Assembly (NCBI RefSeq): GCF_004208415.1
Contig: NZ_CP035758.1
Location: 8,060,001 to 8,124,000 of the forward strand
Source of the DNA: Ktedonosporobacter rubrisoli
GTDB taxonomy: Bacteria; Chloroflexota; Ktedonobacteria; Ktedonobacterales; Ktedonobacteraceae
Length of the DNA stretch: 64,000 bases
Direction of reading: 5' to 3'
The notes beneath the pieces were generated by a model. The model saw only the letters and a list, made by a program, of their open reading frames with translations, searched no databases and was not told where the DNA came from. Of the stretch, positions 8,633 to 17,337 are shown piece after piece; positions within the stretch are counted from its first letter, which is position 1; each line of letters opens with the position of its first letter. The position numbers and the translations under genes are program-made.

Positions 8633-9430
8633 CTAACTTCCATTCCACGTCGGTTTACGTTTCTCAAGATAAGCCCTCACGCCCTCGGCAAAATCCTGGC
8701 TGCCATACAGGCGCGCAATCACATCATCATAGTGTACGTTTCCTGCCGCATTATCAAGGCGGCGCTGGGCCTCTCTAGTTGCCCAGATGGTGAGCGGAGC
8801 CAGGGCGCTGATCTGGCGCGCGATTCCTGCCACATGGGTATAGATATCATTTTCGGCGATAATATTGGTGAGGAAGCCGGCCTGTAGCGCCTCTTCGGCG
8901 GAGAGCAGGCGCGCCGTGAAGAGCATCTCTTTTGCGCGCATGGCCCCAAAGCCTGCAACCAGGTGCTGATAGTTTTTCAGGCTCAGGCAGTTGCCAAGGG
9001 TACGCGCGATAGGGGCTCCAAAGCGAGCGCTCGGGGTGGCATAGCGTAAGTCGGCAACGGCGGCCAGGACGAGACCAGCGCCAACGGCATAGCCATGAAT
9101 GGCGGCCAGAACGGGCCGGGGAAAGTTGTAAAGCTGCTCGACGATAGCCTCCATCTTGTGTTCGTACGCTACGCCATCCTTGGCGCTAAAGCCCTGGAAT
9201 TGGGCGATGTCTGTACCGGCGGCAAAGGCTTTGCCCTCGCCATAGAGAACTACTACGCGCAAGGTCTCATCGTTGGCCAGGCGGCTGAGATGCTCTGCAA
9301 GCTGCTCGTACATCTTCCAGGTCAAAGCGTTAAGGGCCTCGGGCCGGGATAGGGTCAGGATCGCCACACCATCAATTCGTTCGAGCAGGACCTCGCCCTC
9401 TTCGTGCTTGCTTGCGTCTCTCGTCGACAT
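8633..9430 (-). CDS. Enoyl-CoA hydratase/isomerase family protein
   Basis: Crotonase-fold protein of about 265 residues. It contains VAILTLSRPEALNALTW at the N-terminus, the oxyanion-hole segment AFAAGTDIAQF, the second oxyanion block HGYAVGAGLVLAAVADLRYA, and ARFGAPIARTLG. Such enzymes hydrate or isomerise acyl-CoA thioesters in fatty-acid or amino-acid breakdown. The usual second catalytic Glu position is occupied by a less typical sequence, so the exact reaction is open. The start at 9430 (MSTRDAS) is preferred over one 11 codons upstream because AGGGAG precedes it. Convergent with the methyltransferase gene; the two stops are 15 nt apart. Confidence 0.9.
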   Translation of the reverse strand: MSTRDASKHEEGEVLLERIDGVAILTLSRPEALNALTWKMYEQLAEHLSRLANDETLRVVVLYGEGKAFAAGTDIAQFQGFSAKDGVAYEHKMEAIVEQLYNFPRPVLAAIHGYAVGAGLVLAAVADLRYATPSARFGAPIARTLGNCLSLKNYQHLVAGFGAMRAKEMLFTARLLSAEEALQAGFLTNIIAENDIYTHVAGIARQISALAPLTIWATREAQRRLDNAAGNVHYDDVIARLYGSQDFAEGVRAYLEKRKPTWNGS

Positions 9431-9891
9431 AAAAATTGCTCCCTCTTTATCTTTGTTACGCAATAGCTACCCGTGTAATATACAATATATCTTTTCTCGT
9501 CATCAGCTATTGGCCTGTCAAGGTTGAAGTGAGGGAGGCCAGCTTGCTGAATTGTAGAGCTGCATGGTGGAATACTGCATTTTCTGCCAAATACGACAAA
9601 AAGTTTAGGTATCTCCGTTTTTGCCCCTTATCAGAGCCAGATTTGCCATTCTATGCATGCTTGCGACCAATTATTCCGTCGTATATACAAAAATAATAAA
9701 GCTCGCTTGCTCTTATTTGCTCTTTTTTTATATTCGCCATAAGACAAGGCTATAAGCCATGTTATAGGCTCTTTAATCAGGCTTAACGAAGCGAGCAACC
9801 CTTGCAGATTGTTGGGTTTTGTGATAAAAATATGTCGTAAGACGATATGATCGTATTCCGATATAAGTATTTTAGCAAGGGAACAATATTC
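9431..9891. other. Intergenic region between divergent genes
   Basis: AT-rich stretch without a convincing gene. A weak hairpin pairs AACCC near 9797 with GGGTT near 9814. It should carry the promoters of the hydratase (leftward) and the ClC gene (rightward), but no clean -35/-10 pair stands out. Confidence 0.4.
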
Positions 9892-11778
9892 ATGCACAGT
9901 GGCTTTGCGCATCTCTGGCGCGCAGGGATGCAGAAACTCAATCTTCTCGAAGATCAGGAAACTAGCAAACTTGGAGATTTTACTACTACACCCCGCACAA
10001 TTATGATCTCGGCTATCGCGCTGGTAATTGGTATTATCAGCGCTTTTGTTGCCCTGGTACTGTTGCGCTTGATCGGCCTCGTTACCAATTTATTCTTTTA
10101 CCAGCGTTGGGACACTAACCTTGTGTCGCCTGTTGGTAATCATCTAGGAATATTCGAGGTGCTGGTACCGATCATTGGAGCTTTGATTATTGGCCTTATG
10201 GCTCGCTATGGGTCCGACAAAATTCGTGGGCATGGTATCCCCGAAGCCCTTGAATCGATTCTTGTCAATGGCAGTAAGGTAGAGACCCGTGTAACCATAT
10301 TGAAACCTATATCTGCGGCTATTTCCATCGGCTCAGGTGGGCCCTTTGGTGCGGAGGGCCCAATCATTATGACCGGTGGAGCGCTTGGCTCTTTGATCGC
10401 ACAGTATATTCACCTCTCAAGCTCTGAGCGTAAAACGCTGCTCGTGGCTGGAGCTGCGGCCGGTATGTCGGCAGTCTTTGCCTCGCCAGTTGCTGCCGTG
10501 CTCTTAGCTGTTGAGTTGATGCTGTTTGAATGGAAGCCGCGCAGTTTGATCCCTGTCGTTGTAGCCAGCTCGGCCGCTATGGCCATGCGCTACTATCTAT
10601 TGGGTGGAGGCCCACTTTTCCCGACGCCTCATTTTGCTGACTTTGTGGGTGTGAACGGGCTGCTAGGTTGCGTTCTGCTTGGAGTACTGGCCAGCATACT
10701 TTCCATGCTCCTGACGGCCATGGTCTATGCCTGTGAGGATGCCTTTCACCGTTTGCCCATTCACTGGATGTGGTGGCCGGCAATTGGCGGCCTGGTGATT
10801 GGTATTGGGGGCTTGATTTTCCCCCAGGCCCTTGGCGTTGGTTATGATATGATCGGGGCCTTGTTACAGGGGCATGTTACGCTCACGATCATTCTTGGCA
10901 TCTTGATTGTCAAGTCAATTATCTGGGCCGTCTCGCTGGGTTCGGGCACCTCGGGCGGCGTTGTGGCTCCGTTGCTGATGACCGGAGGCGCGCTTGGGGC
11001 TCTGGTCGGCTTAGTCCTGCCAGGCGAGGGTGCCGGCTTCTGGGCGATGATCGGCATGGCAGCTGTGATGGGTGGCACGATGCGTGTCCCGCTGACCGCA
11101 ATTGTCTTTGCCTTGGAGCTTACGCATGACATCAACGCGGCCCTTCCCTTGCTGGTTGCCGTCTCAATCTCCTACTTTATCACTGTGCTGATTATGCGCC
11201 GTTCCATTCTTACCGAGAAGGTGAGTCGTCGTGGCTATCATCTTAGCAGCGAATATGAGGTTGATCCGCTGGAAGTGCTCTTTGTGCGTGAAGTGATGCG
11301 TACAAATATTGTAGTACTCTCTGAGCATATATCCTTGAAGGAGCTTGCCCAGTCTTTAAATGTGGAAGCGCCTCCCAAGAGCCAGGGGCAGAGCCTCTAT
11401 CCTATTCTTGATGATCAGCAAAAGCTAAGCGGGGTTGTTACCAGGCGCGAGCTACAGAGCCTGTTGCGCGAGCACCGAGATAGCAGCGCCGATTATCGCT
11501 TGAACGACCTGCTGCGCAAGCCTGAAGTGGCCTATCCCGATGAGACTTTGCGCGCCGTTGTCTACCGCATGGCTGAATTAGGGATTAATCGTTTCCCTGT
11601 GGTTGAGCGCGATGATCCGCAAAACCTGCTGGGCATCATCTCGCTAACCGATTTGCTCAAGGCTCGCCTGCGCCACCTGGAGGAGGAGCGTCGTCGTGAG
11701 CGCGTGCTGCATGTCCGTCACTTCTGGCCTGTACGCAGCGGTGACGAGGCTGAGCATGAGAAAGTACCAATGGTATAG
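9892..11778 (+). CDS. ClC-family chloride channel or H+/Cl- antiporter with C-terminal CBS pair
   Basis: Polytopic membrane protein of about 628 residues. It carries the ClC selectivity-filter motifs GHGIPEAL, GSGGPFGAEGP and GSGTSGGVVAPLLMTGG. A cytoplasmic tail follows with two CBS domains (REVMRTNIVVLSEH and later LLRKPEVAYPDETL), which often bind adenine nucleotides and gate transport. The start at 9892 (MHSGFAHLW), preceded by AAGGGAAC, is preferred; an in-frame ATG at 9847 would add 15 residues without a clear RBS. In the second motif the canonical GKEGP is GAEGP. A marR-like gene follows 20 nt later, probably in the same transcript. Confidence 0.93.
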   Translation: MHSGFAHLWRAGMQKLNLLEDQETSKLGDFTTTPRTIMISAIALVIGIISAFVALVLLRLIGLVTNLFFYQRWDTNLVSPVGNHLGIFEVLVPIIGALIIGLMARYGSDKIRGHGIPEALESILVNGSKVETRVTILKPISAAISIGSGGPFGAEGPIIMTGGALGSLIAQYIHLSSSERKTLLVAGAAAGMSAVFASPVAAVLLAVELMLFEWKPRSLIPVVVASSAAMAMRYYLLGGGPLFPTPHFADFVGVNGLLGCVLLGVLASILSMLLTAMVYACEDAFHRLPIHWMWWPAIGGLVIGIGGLIFPQALGVGYDMIGALLQGHVTLTIILGILIVKSIIWAVSLGSGTSGGVVAPLLMTGGALGALVGLVLPGEGAGFWAMIGMAAVMGGTMRVPLTAIVFALELTHDINAALPLLVAVSISYFITVLIMRRSILTEKVSRRGYHLSSEYEVDPLEVLFVREVMRTNIVVLSEHISLKELAQSLNVEAPPKSQGQSLYPILDDQQKLSGVVTRRELQSLLREHRDSSADYRLNDLLRKPEVAYPDETLRAVVYRMAELGINRFPVVERDDPQNLLGIISLTDLLKARLRHLEEERRRERVLHVRHFWPVRSGDEAEHEKVPMV

Positions 11779-11798
11779 GGGTGGAGAGAAGGGAATTG

Positions 11799-12248
11799 AT
11801 GAATACTGTAAATGTATCCACAGAATTATCACTAAGCAGTTATCAGGCTCTGGCCGAGTTTCGTTACCAGATCCGGCGTTTCTTACACTTTAGTGATCAG
11901 CTGGCGCGTTCGGCTGGCGTTGAGCCCCAGCAGCATCAATTACTCCTGGCCGTCAAGGGCTTGCCCTCCGATCGTAAAGCTACGATTGGCGAGCTGGCTG
12001 AACGTTTGCAGATCCAGCACCATAGCACTGTGGAATTAGTGAATCGCCTGGTTGAACATGGCTTAGTTGTACGTCAGCGCGATCCTGAGGATAGCCGGCA
12101 AGTGCTGGTGCTACTGACCGAAGAGGGAGAGGAGGTGCTGCGCCGCCTTTCCATCATTGCCCTTTCTGAACTGGATCATACCGGGCCTATGCTGGCAAGA
12201 ATGCTTAGCAAGCTGGTTGTTCAGGAGAAAAAGCAGCGCACAAGCTAG
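11799..12248 (+). CDS. MarR-family transcriptional regulator
   Basis: About 150 residues. A winged-helix core (TIGELAERLQIQHHSTVELVNRLVEHGLV, beta wing RQRDPEDSRQVLV) is flanked by dimerisation helices, as in MarR repressors that sense small aromatic ligands. The ATG at 11799 has GAAGGGA upstream; a GTG at 11781 in the same frame is possible but has no better signal. It follows the ClC gene closely and is followed by a hairpin terminator, so the two probably form an operon. The ligand and target are unknown. Confidence 0.9.
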   Translation: MNTVNVSTELSLSSYQALAEFRYQIRRFLHFSDQLARSAGVEPQQHQLLLAVKGLPSDRKATIGELAERLQIQHHSTVELVNRLVEHGLVVRQRDPEDSRQVLVLLTEEGEEVLRRLSIIALSELDHTGPMLARMLSKLVVQEKKQRTS

Positions 12249-12255
12249 CGGATGT

Positions 12256-12279
12256 CCCAGAGGACTAATGTCCTCTGGG
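12256..12279 (+). terminator. Hairpin after marR
   Basis: Perfect 10-bp stem, CCCAGAGGAC with GTCCTCTGGG and a TAAT loop, followed by a pyrimidine-rich but not pure T tail (CTCCCTCTTT). Likely ends the ClC-marR transcript. Confidence 0.65.
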
Positions 12280-12305
12280 CTCCCTCTTTATAATGGAAGG
12301 AAGAC

Positions 12306-12334
12306 TTGACAATCGCGCACGTACTCGATAGACT
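12306..12334 (+). promoter_or_regulatory. Promoter of the valS leader
   Basis: TTGACA, a 17-nt spacer and TAGACT. It would start a leader of about 560 nt that contains the T-box before valS. Confidence 0.55.
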
Positions 12335-12540
12335 AAAGTAACCTTAATATGCAGTTTTTGCTGGAAGGGGAACCCTGTCCGGTGGACAGGTATCAGGGGC
12401 GGAGCCCATGATGGGGTCTGGGGCACCCCCAGCCTCTCTTCTTCTCTTACCGTCGTCAGGCGGTGCCAAAGGCTTGTATATGGAGGCTAAAGTACACAAA
12501 TTTACACTGGCGAGGAGCAGGAGGAGTAGGTGCATTTTCC

Positions 12541-12746
12541 GCAAGAGAGGAAAGATCACTGGCTGAAAATCTTTCTCGGAAGGGCTGCATCGAAGGTCGC
12601 CTGGGAGCCTGGAAATGAAGCATAGCAGTAGTTTCCACGGGAGTGCCCGTTAACGCATCCACAAGGAGCAGCCTGCAGGCCGCTCAAAACAAGGTGGTAC
12701 CACGAGCTATGTCCTTTCTCGTCCTTGACGGGAAGGGCTTTTTTAT
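12541..12746 (+). promoter_or_regulatory. T-box leader (tRNA-Val-sensing riboswitch) of valS
   Basis: The hallmark T-box bulge AAGGTGGTACCACGAG is at 12691-12706, followed by a terminator hairpin and six T residues (12711-12746). A short CGGG-AGTG-CCCG hairpin before it fits Stem III. Stem I appears to be closed by GGAAA (about 12550) with TTTCC (about 12636); a GTA codon just before TTTCC could be the Val specifier, but that is tentative. T-boxes bind uncharged tRNA, pair its NCCA end with the bulge and prevent termination, raising synthetase expression when the amino acid is short. The first ~200 nt of the transcript (12341-12540) are additional and rich in G/C runs. Confidence 0.85.
12711..12746 (+). 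terminator. Regulated terminator of the valS T-box
   Basis: GTCCTTTC pairs with GGAAGGGC around an inner CGTC/GACG helix, and six T residues follow. Part of its 5' arm lies next to the T-box bulge, consistent with a terminator/antiterminator switch. Confidence 0.8.
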
Positions 12747-12898
12747 ATATGTCTGCATAAAAAGTTTGCACAACAGGGATACACAAATAAGCATTGGAGA
12801 GCCTGGGATTAGGAGCCTGTCAAGGCTCACGTGAAGAGTCCACGCGCCGGGCAGGCGCCGGGCTTACACGCGAAGCTTGAGAGAGCACTTGAGGAAAT

Positions 12899-15625
12899 AT
12901 GATTGAGCAGAGGAAAGATATGGAAAAAGCGCAGGCAGTGCCAACAGCATCTTTGCCAAAAACCTATGAGCCGCAGGCCGTGGAGGGAAAATGGTATCGC
13001 TTCTGGGAAGAGGGAGGATACTTTAAGCCGCGACCCAATCCTTCGCGCAAGCCGTTTGTAATCAGTATGCCCCCGCCCAACGTCACCGGCGCGCTGCATC
13101 TGGGTCACGCGATTACCGCAACGGTTGAAGATATCTTGATTCGTTATCATCGCATGCTTGGCGACGAGACGCTGTGGGTGCCCGGCGAAGACCACGCGGG
13201 CATCGCTACGCAGACAGTTGTGGAGCGCTTGCTGGCGAAAGAGGGTACGGATCGGCACAAGCTGGGGCGCGAGGCCTTTGTTGAGCGCGTCTGGCAGTGG
13301 GTGCATCAATATAAACACCGCATCCAGGACCAGCACCGCCGCCTTGGCGCTTCCTGCGATTGGTCGCATGAGCGCTTTACGCTAGATGAGGGCCTTTCTA
13401 AGGCCGTGCGCGAGGTCTTTGTGCGCCTCTATGAAGAGGGCTTGATTTATCGCGGCGAGCGCATCATCAACTGGTGCCCGCGCTGTATGAGCGCGATCTC
13501 CGATCTTGAGGTGAACCACGTCGACACGCCGGGCAAGCTTACCTATGTGCGCTACCCGCTCAAGCCAGTTGAGGGCCACGAAGGAACTGAATATATTAGC
13601 GTGGCCACGACGCGTCCCGAGACTATCCTTGGCGATACTGCCATCGCGGTTAATCCCAAAGATCCGCGCTATAAAGATATGATTGGACGCCTGGCGATCC
13701 TGCCAGTGATTGGGCGCGAGATCCCAATAGTTGGCGATGAGGCCGTTGATCGTGCCTTTGGTACTGGCGCGGTGAAAGTCACGCCGGCCCACGATCCGGT
13801 TGACTTTGAGATCGGCCAGCGCCATCAGCTTCCCGCCATTCAGGTGATCGGCTTTGATGCAAAGATGACGCCTGAAGCTGGTCCCTATGCCGGCCAGGAT
13901 CGCTACGAGGCGCGCAAGAATCTTGTGGCGGAGCTGGAGCGCCAGGGGCTGATTGTTAAGATTGAGGACTATACGGTGCCGCTGGGCCATTGCCAGCGCT
14001 GCGATACTGTCGTCGAGCCGCTTATCTCCAAACAGTGGTTTGTGAAGATGGCTCCGCTGGCGACGCCGGCGCTGGGCGCCGTCAAGTATGGCCAGATCAG
14101 GATTGTGCCTGAGCGCTTCAATAAGACCTATACTGACTGGCTGGAGAATATCCACGACTGGACGATCTCGCGCCAGCTCTGGTGGGGCCATCGTATCCCG
14201 GTCTGGTACTGCGATAGCTGCGGCGAGATGACTGTGAGCCGCGAGGACCCGAGCGCCTGTGCCCATTGTGGGAGCGAGGCCATTCATCAGGATGAGGATG
14301 TGCTGGATACCTGGTTTAGCTCGTGGCTGTGGCCTTTCAGCACGCTGGGCTGGCCCGAGCGAACCGATGATCTGCTGCGCTACTATCCAACTTCGGTGAT
14401 GGAGACCGGCTATGATATCATCTTCTTCTGGGTGGCGCGGATGGTCATGTCAGGCATTCACTTTATGGGCACAATTCCGTTTGATACGATCTATCTGCAT
14501 GGCCTGGTGCGCGACGCTAAGGGCGAGAAGATGAGTAAGTCCAAGAATAATGTCATCGATCCGCTGGATGTGATGGACAAGTTCGGGACCGATGCTCTGC
14601 GCTTCACGCTGGCTACCAGCAGTACGCCAGGCAACGATATGAAGCTGATCGAGGATCGCATCATTGGCAACCGTAACTTTGCCAACAAGATTTGGAATGC
14701 TTCGCGCTTTGTGCTCATGAGCACAGCTGGCGTTGGGGAAGGTATACCGGCGATCGATGCGGTGCAGCCACAAACGCTGGCCGATCGCTGGATTTTGCAT
14801 CGCCTGGCCAGGCTTGTGCAGTCGGTGACGCGTCTTATCGATGATTTCCAGCTTGGCGAGGCCGGGCGGCAGATCAACGAGTTCTTCTGGTCCGATTACT
14901 GCGACTGGTACGTGGAGATCTCGAAGGTGCAGATGCAGGGCGATGAGCACTTGCGCGAGACGACTGCCGGCATTCTGCGCTCAGTTCTGGACCAGAGCCT
15001 GCGCCTGCTGCATCCTTTCATGCCCTTCGTCACTGAGGAAGTCTGGCAGCATCTCTATCAGGCTTGCGTGCCTGAGCGCGAGGCCTGGCCTGCCTCGGCT
15101 TTGATCGTGGCTGCCTGGCCCTATGCCGATGCCCTGGCCCTCGACGAGAATGCGGAGCAACAATTCGCGCTCGTGCAAGAGGTGGTCACGCGCATTCGCG
15201 ATGCTCGTAATCAGATGAATGTTGAGCCTGCCCGACGCATCCCAGCGATTATGGCCGTGGGGGCTGCGCTTGCTATGTTCGAGGAGCAGACGCCGTTGAT
15301 CGAGTTCCTGGCCCGCACGGAGAAGCCGCAACTTTTCAGTGAGCTCGCGGAAAAGCCTGAGCAGGCCATGAGCTTGCTGGCCGGATCTGTGGAGATCTAT
15401 CTGCCGCTGGCCGGAATGCTTGATCTGGCTAAAGAGCTGGAGCGGCTCAATAAGGAGATCGCTCAGGCCCAGCAGGAGGTTGGTCGCCTGCAAGGCAAAT
15501 TGGCCAATGAGAACTTTGTCGCGAAGGCCAAGCCGGAGGTGGTTGAGCGCGAGCGCGAGAAGCTTGCCGCACAAGAGGAGCGCGTTGGGAAGTTGAAGGA
15601 GCGCCGCGCCGAGCTGGGCGGCTAA
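12899..15625 (+). CDS. valS: Valyl-tRNA synthetase
   Basis: Class I aminoacyl-tRNA synthetase that charges tRNA-Val and edits misactivated Thr. The 908-residue length is typical. HIGH-type motif PPNVTGALHLGHAI lies near residue 60. The CP1 editing domain includes the TTRPETILGDTAIAV motif, and KMSKS appears as GEKMSKSKNNVIDP near 545. Cys-rich knuckles (CQRCD; CDSCGE...CAHCG) fit zinc sites. The C-terminus is the coiled coil known from ValRS (LDLAKELERLNKEIAQAQQE). An upstream T-box controls it and a strong terminator follows. Confidence 0.97.
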   Translation: MIEQRKDMEKAQAVPTASLPKTYEPQAVEGKWYRFWEEGGYFKPRPNPSRKPFVISMPPPNVTGALHLGHAITATVEDILIRYHRMLGDETLWVPGEDHAGIATQTVVERLLAKEGTDRHKLGREAFVERVWQWVHQYKHRIQDQHRRLGASCDWSHERFTLDEGLSKAVREVFVRLYEEGLIYRGERIINWCPRCMSAISDLEVNHVDTPGKLTYVRYPLKPVEGHEGTEYISVATTRPETILGDTAIAVNPKDPRYKDMIGRLAILPVIGREIPIVGDEAVDRAFGTGAVKVTPAHDPVDFEIGQRHQLPAIQVIGFDAKMTPEAGPYAGQDRYEARKNLVAELERQGLIVKIEDYTVPLGHCQRCDTVVEPLISKQWFVKMAPLATPALGAVKYGQIRIVPERFNKTYTDWLENIHDWTISRQLWWGHRIPVWYCDSCGEMTVSREDPSACAHCGSEAIHQDEDVLDTWFSSWLWPFSTLGWPERTDDLLRYYPTSVMETGYDIIFFWVARMVMSGIHFMGTIPFDTIYLHGLVRDAKGEKMSKSKNNVIDPLDVMDKFGTDALRFTLATSSTPGNDMKLIEDRIIGNRNFANKIWNASRFVLMSTAGVGEGIPAIDAVQPQTLADRWILHRLARLVQSVTRLIDDFQLGEAGRQINEFFWSDYCDWYVEISKVQMQGDEHLRETTAGILRSVLDQSLRLLHPFMPFVTEEVWQHLYQACVPEREAWPASALIVAAWPYADALALDENAEQQFALVQEVVTRIRDARNQMNVEPARRIPAIMAVGAALAMFEEQTPLIEFLARTEKPQLFSELAEKPEQAMSLLAGSVEIYLPLAGMLDLAKELERLNKEIAQAQQEVGRLQGKLANENFVAKAKPEVVEREREKLAAQEERVGKLKERRAELGG

Positions 15626-15642
15626 GTAGACTGCTAAGCAGG

Positions 15643-15676
15643 AAGGGCAGAGAGCCGCGTGCCTCTGCCCTTTTTT
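15643..15676 (+). terminator. Intrinsic terminator of valS
   Basis: GGGCAGAG and CTCTGCCC form the stem around a roughly 10-nt loop, followed directly by TTTTTT. Confidence 0.9.
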
Positions 15677-15686
15677 ACTGCTCATC

Positions 15687-16928
15687 TCAGGGGTGAAGCG
15701 CTGGCTGCAGTTGACTCCAGCTTTGACCTCCATCCTGGGTCTGGAAAAGCATGGGTGTATCGTTGCTGCCAAAACTCATCAAGGCCCAGCCGGTGGTAGG
15801 TGAGACAAAGTTAAGCTGCTGGACGCCAGCGAGATCTTTGCCCTGCCGCAATGGATAGCGGCTCCAGCGCTGGCCGCCATCGCTTGTGCTATAGACGGCA
15901 TCTTTATTGGCTATCCAGCCATGCGTAGCATCGGAAAAGTCAAGGGCTTCAGCAAAGCCCGGGACCGAGGTGCTGGGTTGCCAGCTTGCGCCGCCATCGT
16001 GAGTTGTATAGGCATTGAAAAGGGTGTCATGAGACGTGTTAAGGATAACCGGTAGAATACCATCCTTGCTACCAAAGAAGACAGGCGGCATTGTATTTAC
16101 CGTCGATGACTTGTCAGCGAGAGGAATGTCCTGGTGCTTCCAGGTAGCGCCGCCATCGTGGGTGGAATAGAGCCAGGTAACATCATTGGCCGGGATGGTG
16201 CCGGTGATCCAGCCGTCACCAGACGTGGTAAAGTTAAAGCCCGATTTGTCTCCGCTAAATGGGATACTGTCAGGCTTATTTTCTGTGGTGTTGTCGGCTT
16301 TTGTGGTAACGGTCCAGGTAGCGCCGCCATTTGTCGTATGCAGCACATCGAGCGCTTCATGGTTCATACCGGCTCCTTTGCCGAGCAGCAGCCAGCCGGT
16401 CTGGGCATTCACAAATACGATTGAGCCGACGCCCAAACCTTGCTCCGGGAGCAGCGCTTTTTGCCAGGAGTGGCCACCGTCGCTGGTATGGAAGATAGCA
16501 GGAGTGGCCGGCAATTGGCTGGCGATGCGCGCAACCCAGGCGTTTGTGGGATTAAGGAAGAAGGTCCCTTCGATCAGGTCGTGGCTGCTAGACTCAGGCG
16601 TGACGTCTTGCCAGCGGGCAAGTCCTGCTCTTGTGTGCAAGACGTGGATCTTGTCGTGTGTGATGGCCCAGCCGTTTGCCTGGTCAAACATGTGCAGATT
16701 GCCCAGCACAACCGGTCCGTTCGCCGTCGTGCTCTTACCTGAAGAGGCGGCCAGGGACGCTGACTTGGGCTGGCCTGAGTTCGTCGTATTGGATTTGACC
16801 AATTGGGAAGAGCCGCTAAAGGGCTGTGAGCAGCCAGCTAAAGCCATAAGGCAGACCATAAGAAGCAGTAGGACGCCTGGCAGGACGATCCTGCGCTCTC
16901 GGCGGGCGCGCGGGTAAGTTTCTTGCAT
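15687..16928 (-). CDS. Secreted lipoprotein with Ycf48/BNR-type beta-propeller repeats
   Basis: The N-terminus has positive charges, a hydrophobic stretch and the lipobox LMALAGC, so it should be a lipid-anchored extracellular protein. A Ser/Thr-rich linker leads into a domain with at least five repeats of the type HTSDGGxSWQ followed 15-30 residues later by GW (for example HTTNGGATWT, STHDGGATWK, STSDGGQRWS, QTQDGGQSWS). These are the signatures of Ycf48-like and sialidase-type propellers. The photosynthesis role of Ycf48 is not implied. Such lipoproteins are common in Ktedonobacteria-like genomes and of unknown function. Convergent with valS. Confidence 0.85.
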   Translation of the reverse strand: MQETYPRARRERRIVLPGVLLLLMVCLMALAGCSQPFSGSSQLVKSNTTNSGQPKSASLAASSGKSTTANGPVVLGNLHMFDQANGWAITHDKIHVLHTRAGLARWQDVTPESSSHDLIEGTFFLNPTNAWVARIASQLPATPAIFHTSDGGHSWQKALLPEQGLGVGSIVFVNAQTGWLLLGKGAGMNHEALDVLHTTNGGATWTVTTKADNTTENKPDSIPFSGDKSGFNFTTSGDGWITGTIPANDVTWLYSTHDGGATWKHQDIPLADKSSTVNTMPPVFFGSKDGILPVILNTSHDTLFNAYTTHDGGASWQPSTSVPGFAEALDFSDATHGWIANKDAVYSTSDGGQRWSRYPLRQGKDLAGVQQLNFVSPTTGWALMSFGSNDTPMLFQTQDGGQSWSQLQPALHP

Positions 16929-17337
16929 AGCTATATCCTTCCTGATAGCTCTTTTGCATGATTTGGTATTTGATGTTGGGTGAGACGCCTCTCTTGAAGT
17001 GAACTTAAATAAAATTCCGTACTGGCTGTTTTGCTACAGCGTAATTTGTTACGCGGAATAATGCGTGGAGAGGCCTGCGTCTCGCCGTTATTGAGGATAT
17101 AGCGTAATTGCTTACAAGTAAATGCAATAAATATAATTATATCGCTTTAAGAGCGCTGCATAAAAATCGGCGTTCCCGTAAACCCTTCACAAAAAGGGCT
17201 CTATGGCGGAACGTCATTTTGTAGGCTGGCGGCCTTACTACTCTGTGTCTCTCGGCTCGAAGTAGGAGTTGCAAGAGCGTGAAGCCGCCAGTCTTCCTAT
17301 GCTTGCGAGTAAGCAGGAATGGGCAGACAGAGACGCA
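16929..17337. other. Intergenic region without recognisable features
   Basis: Carries the upstream region of the Ycf48-like lipoprotein gene and the downstream region of the MMPL gene. AT-rich around 17100-17150. No gene or clear terminator recognised. Confidence 0.4.

Noticed and set aside
9631..9912. 93-residue reverse-strand frame between the hydratase and ClC genes
   Set aside because: Overlaps the ClC start, AT-rich noncoding composition, no RBS.
13382..14287. 301-residue reverse-strand frame inside valS
   Set aside because: Antisense shadow of a well-conserved synthetase; no RBS and no domain.
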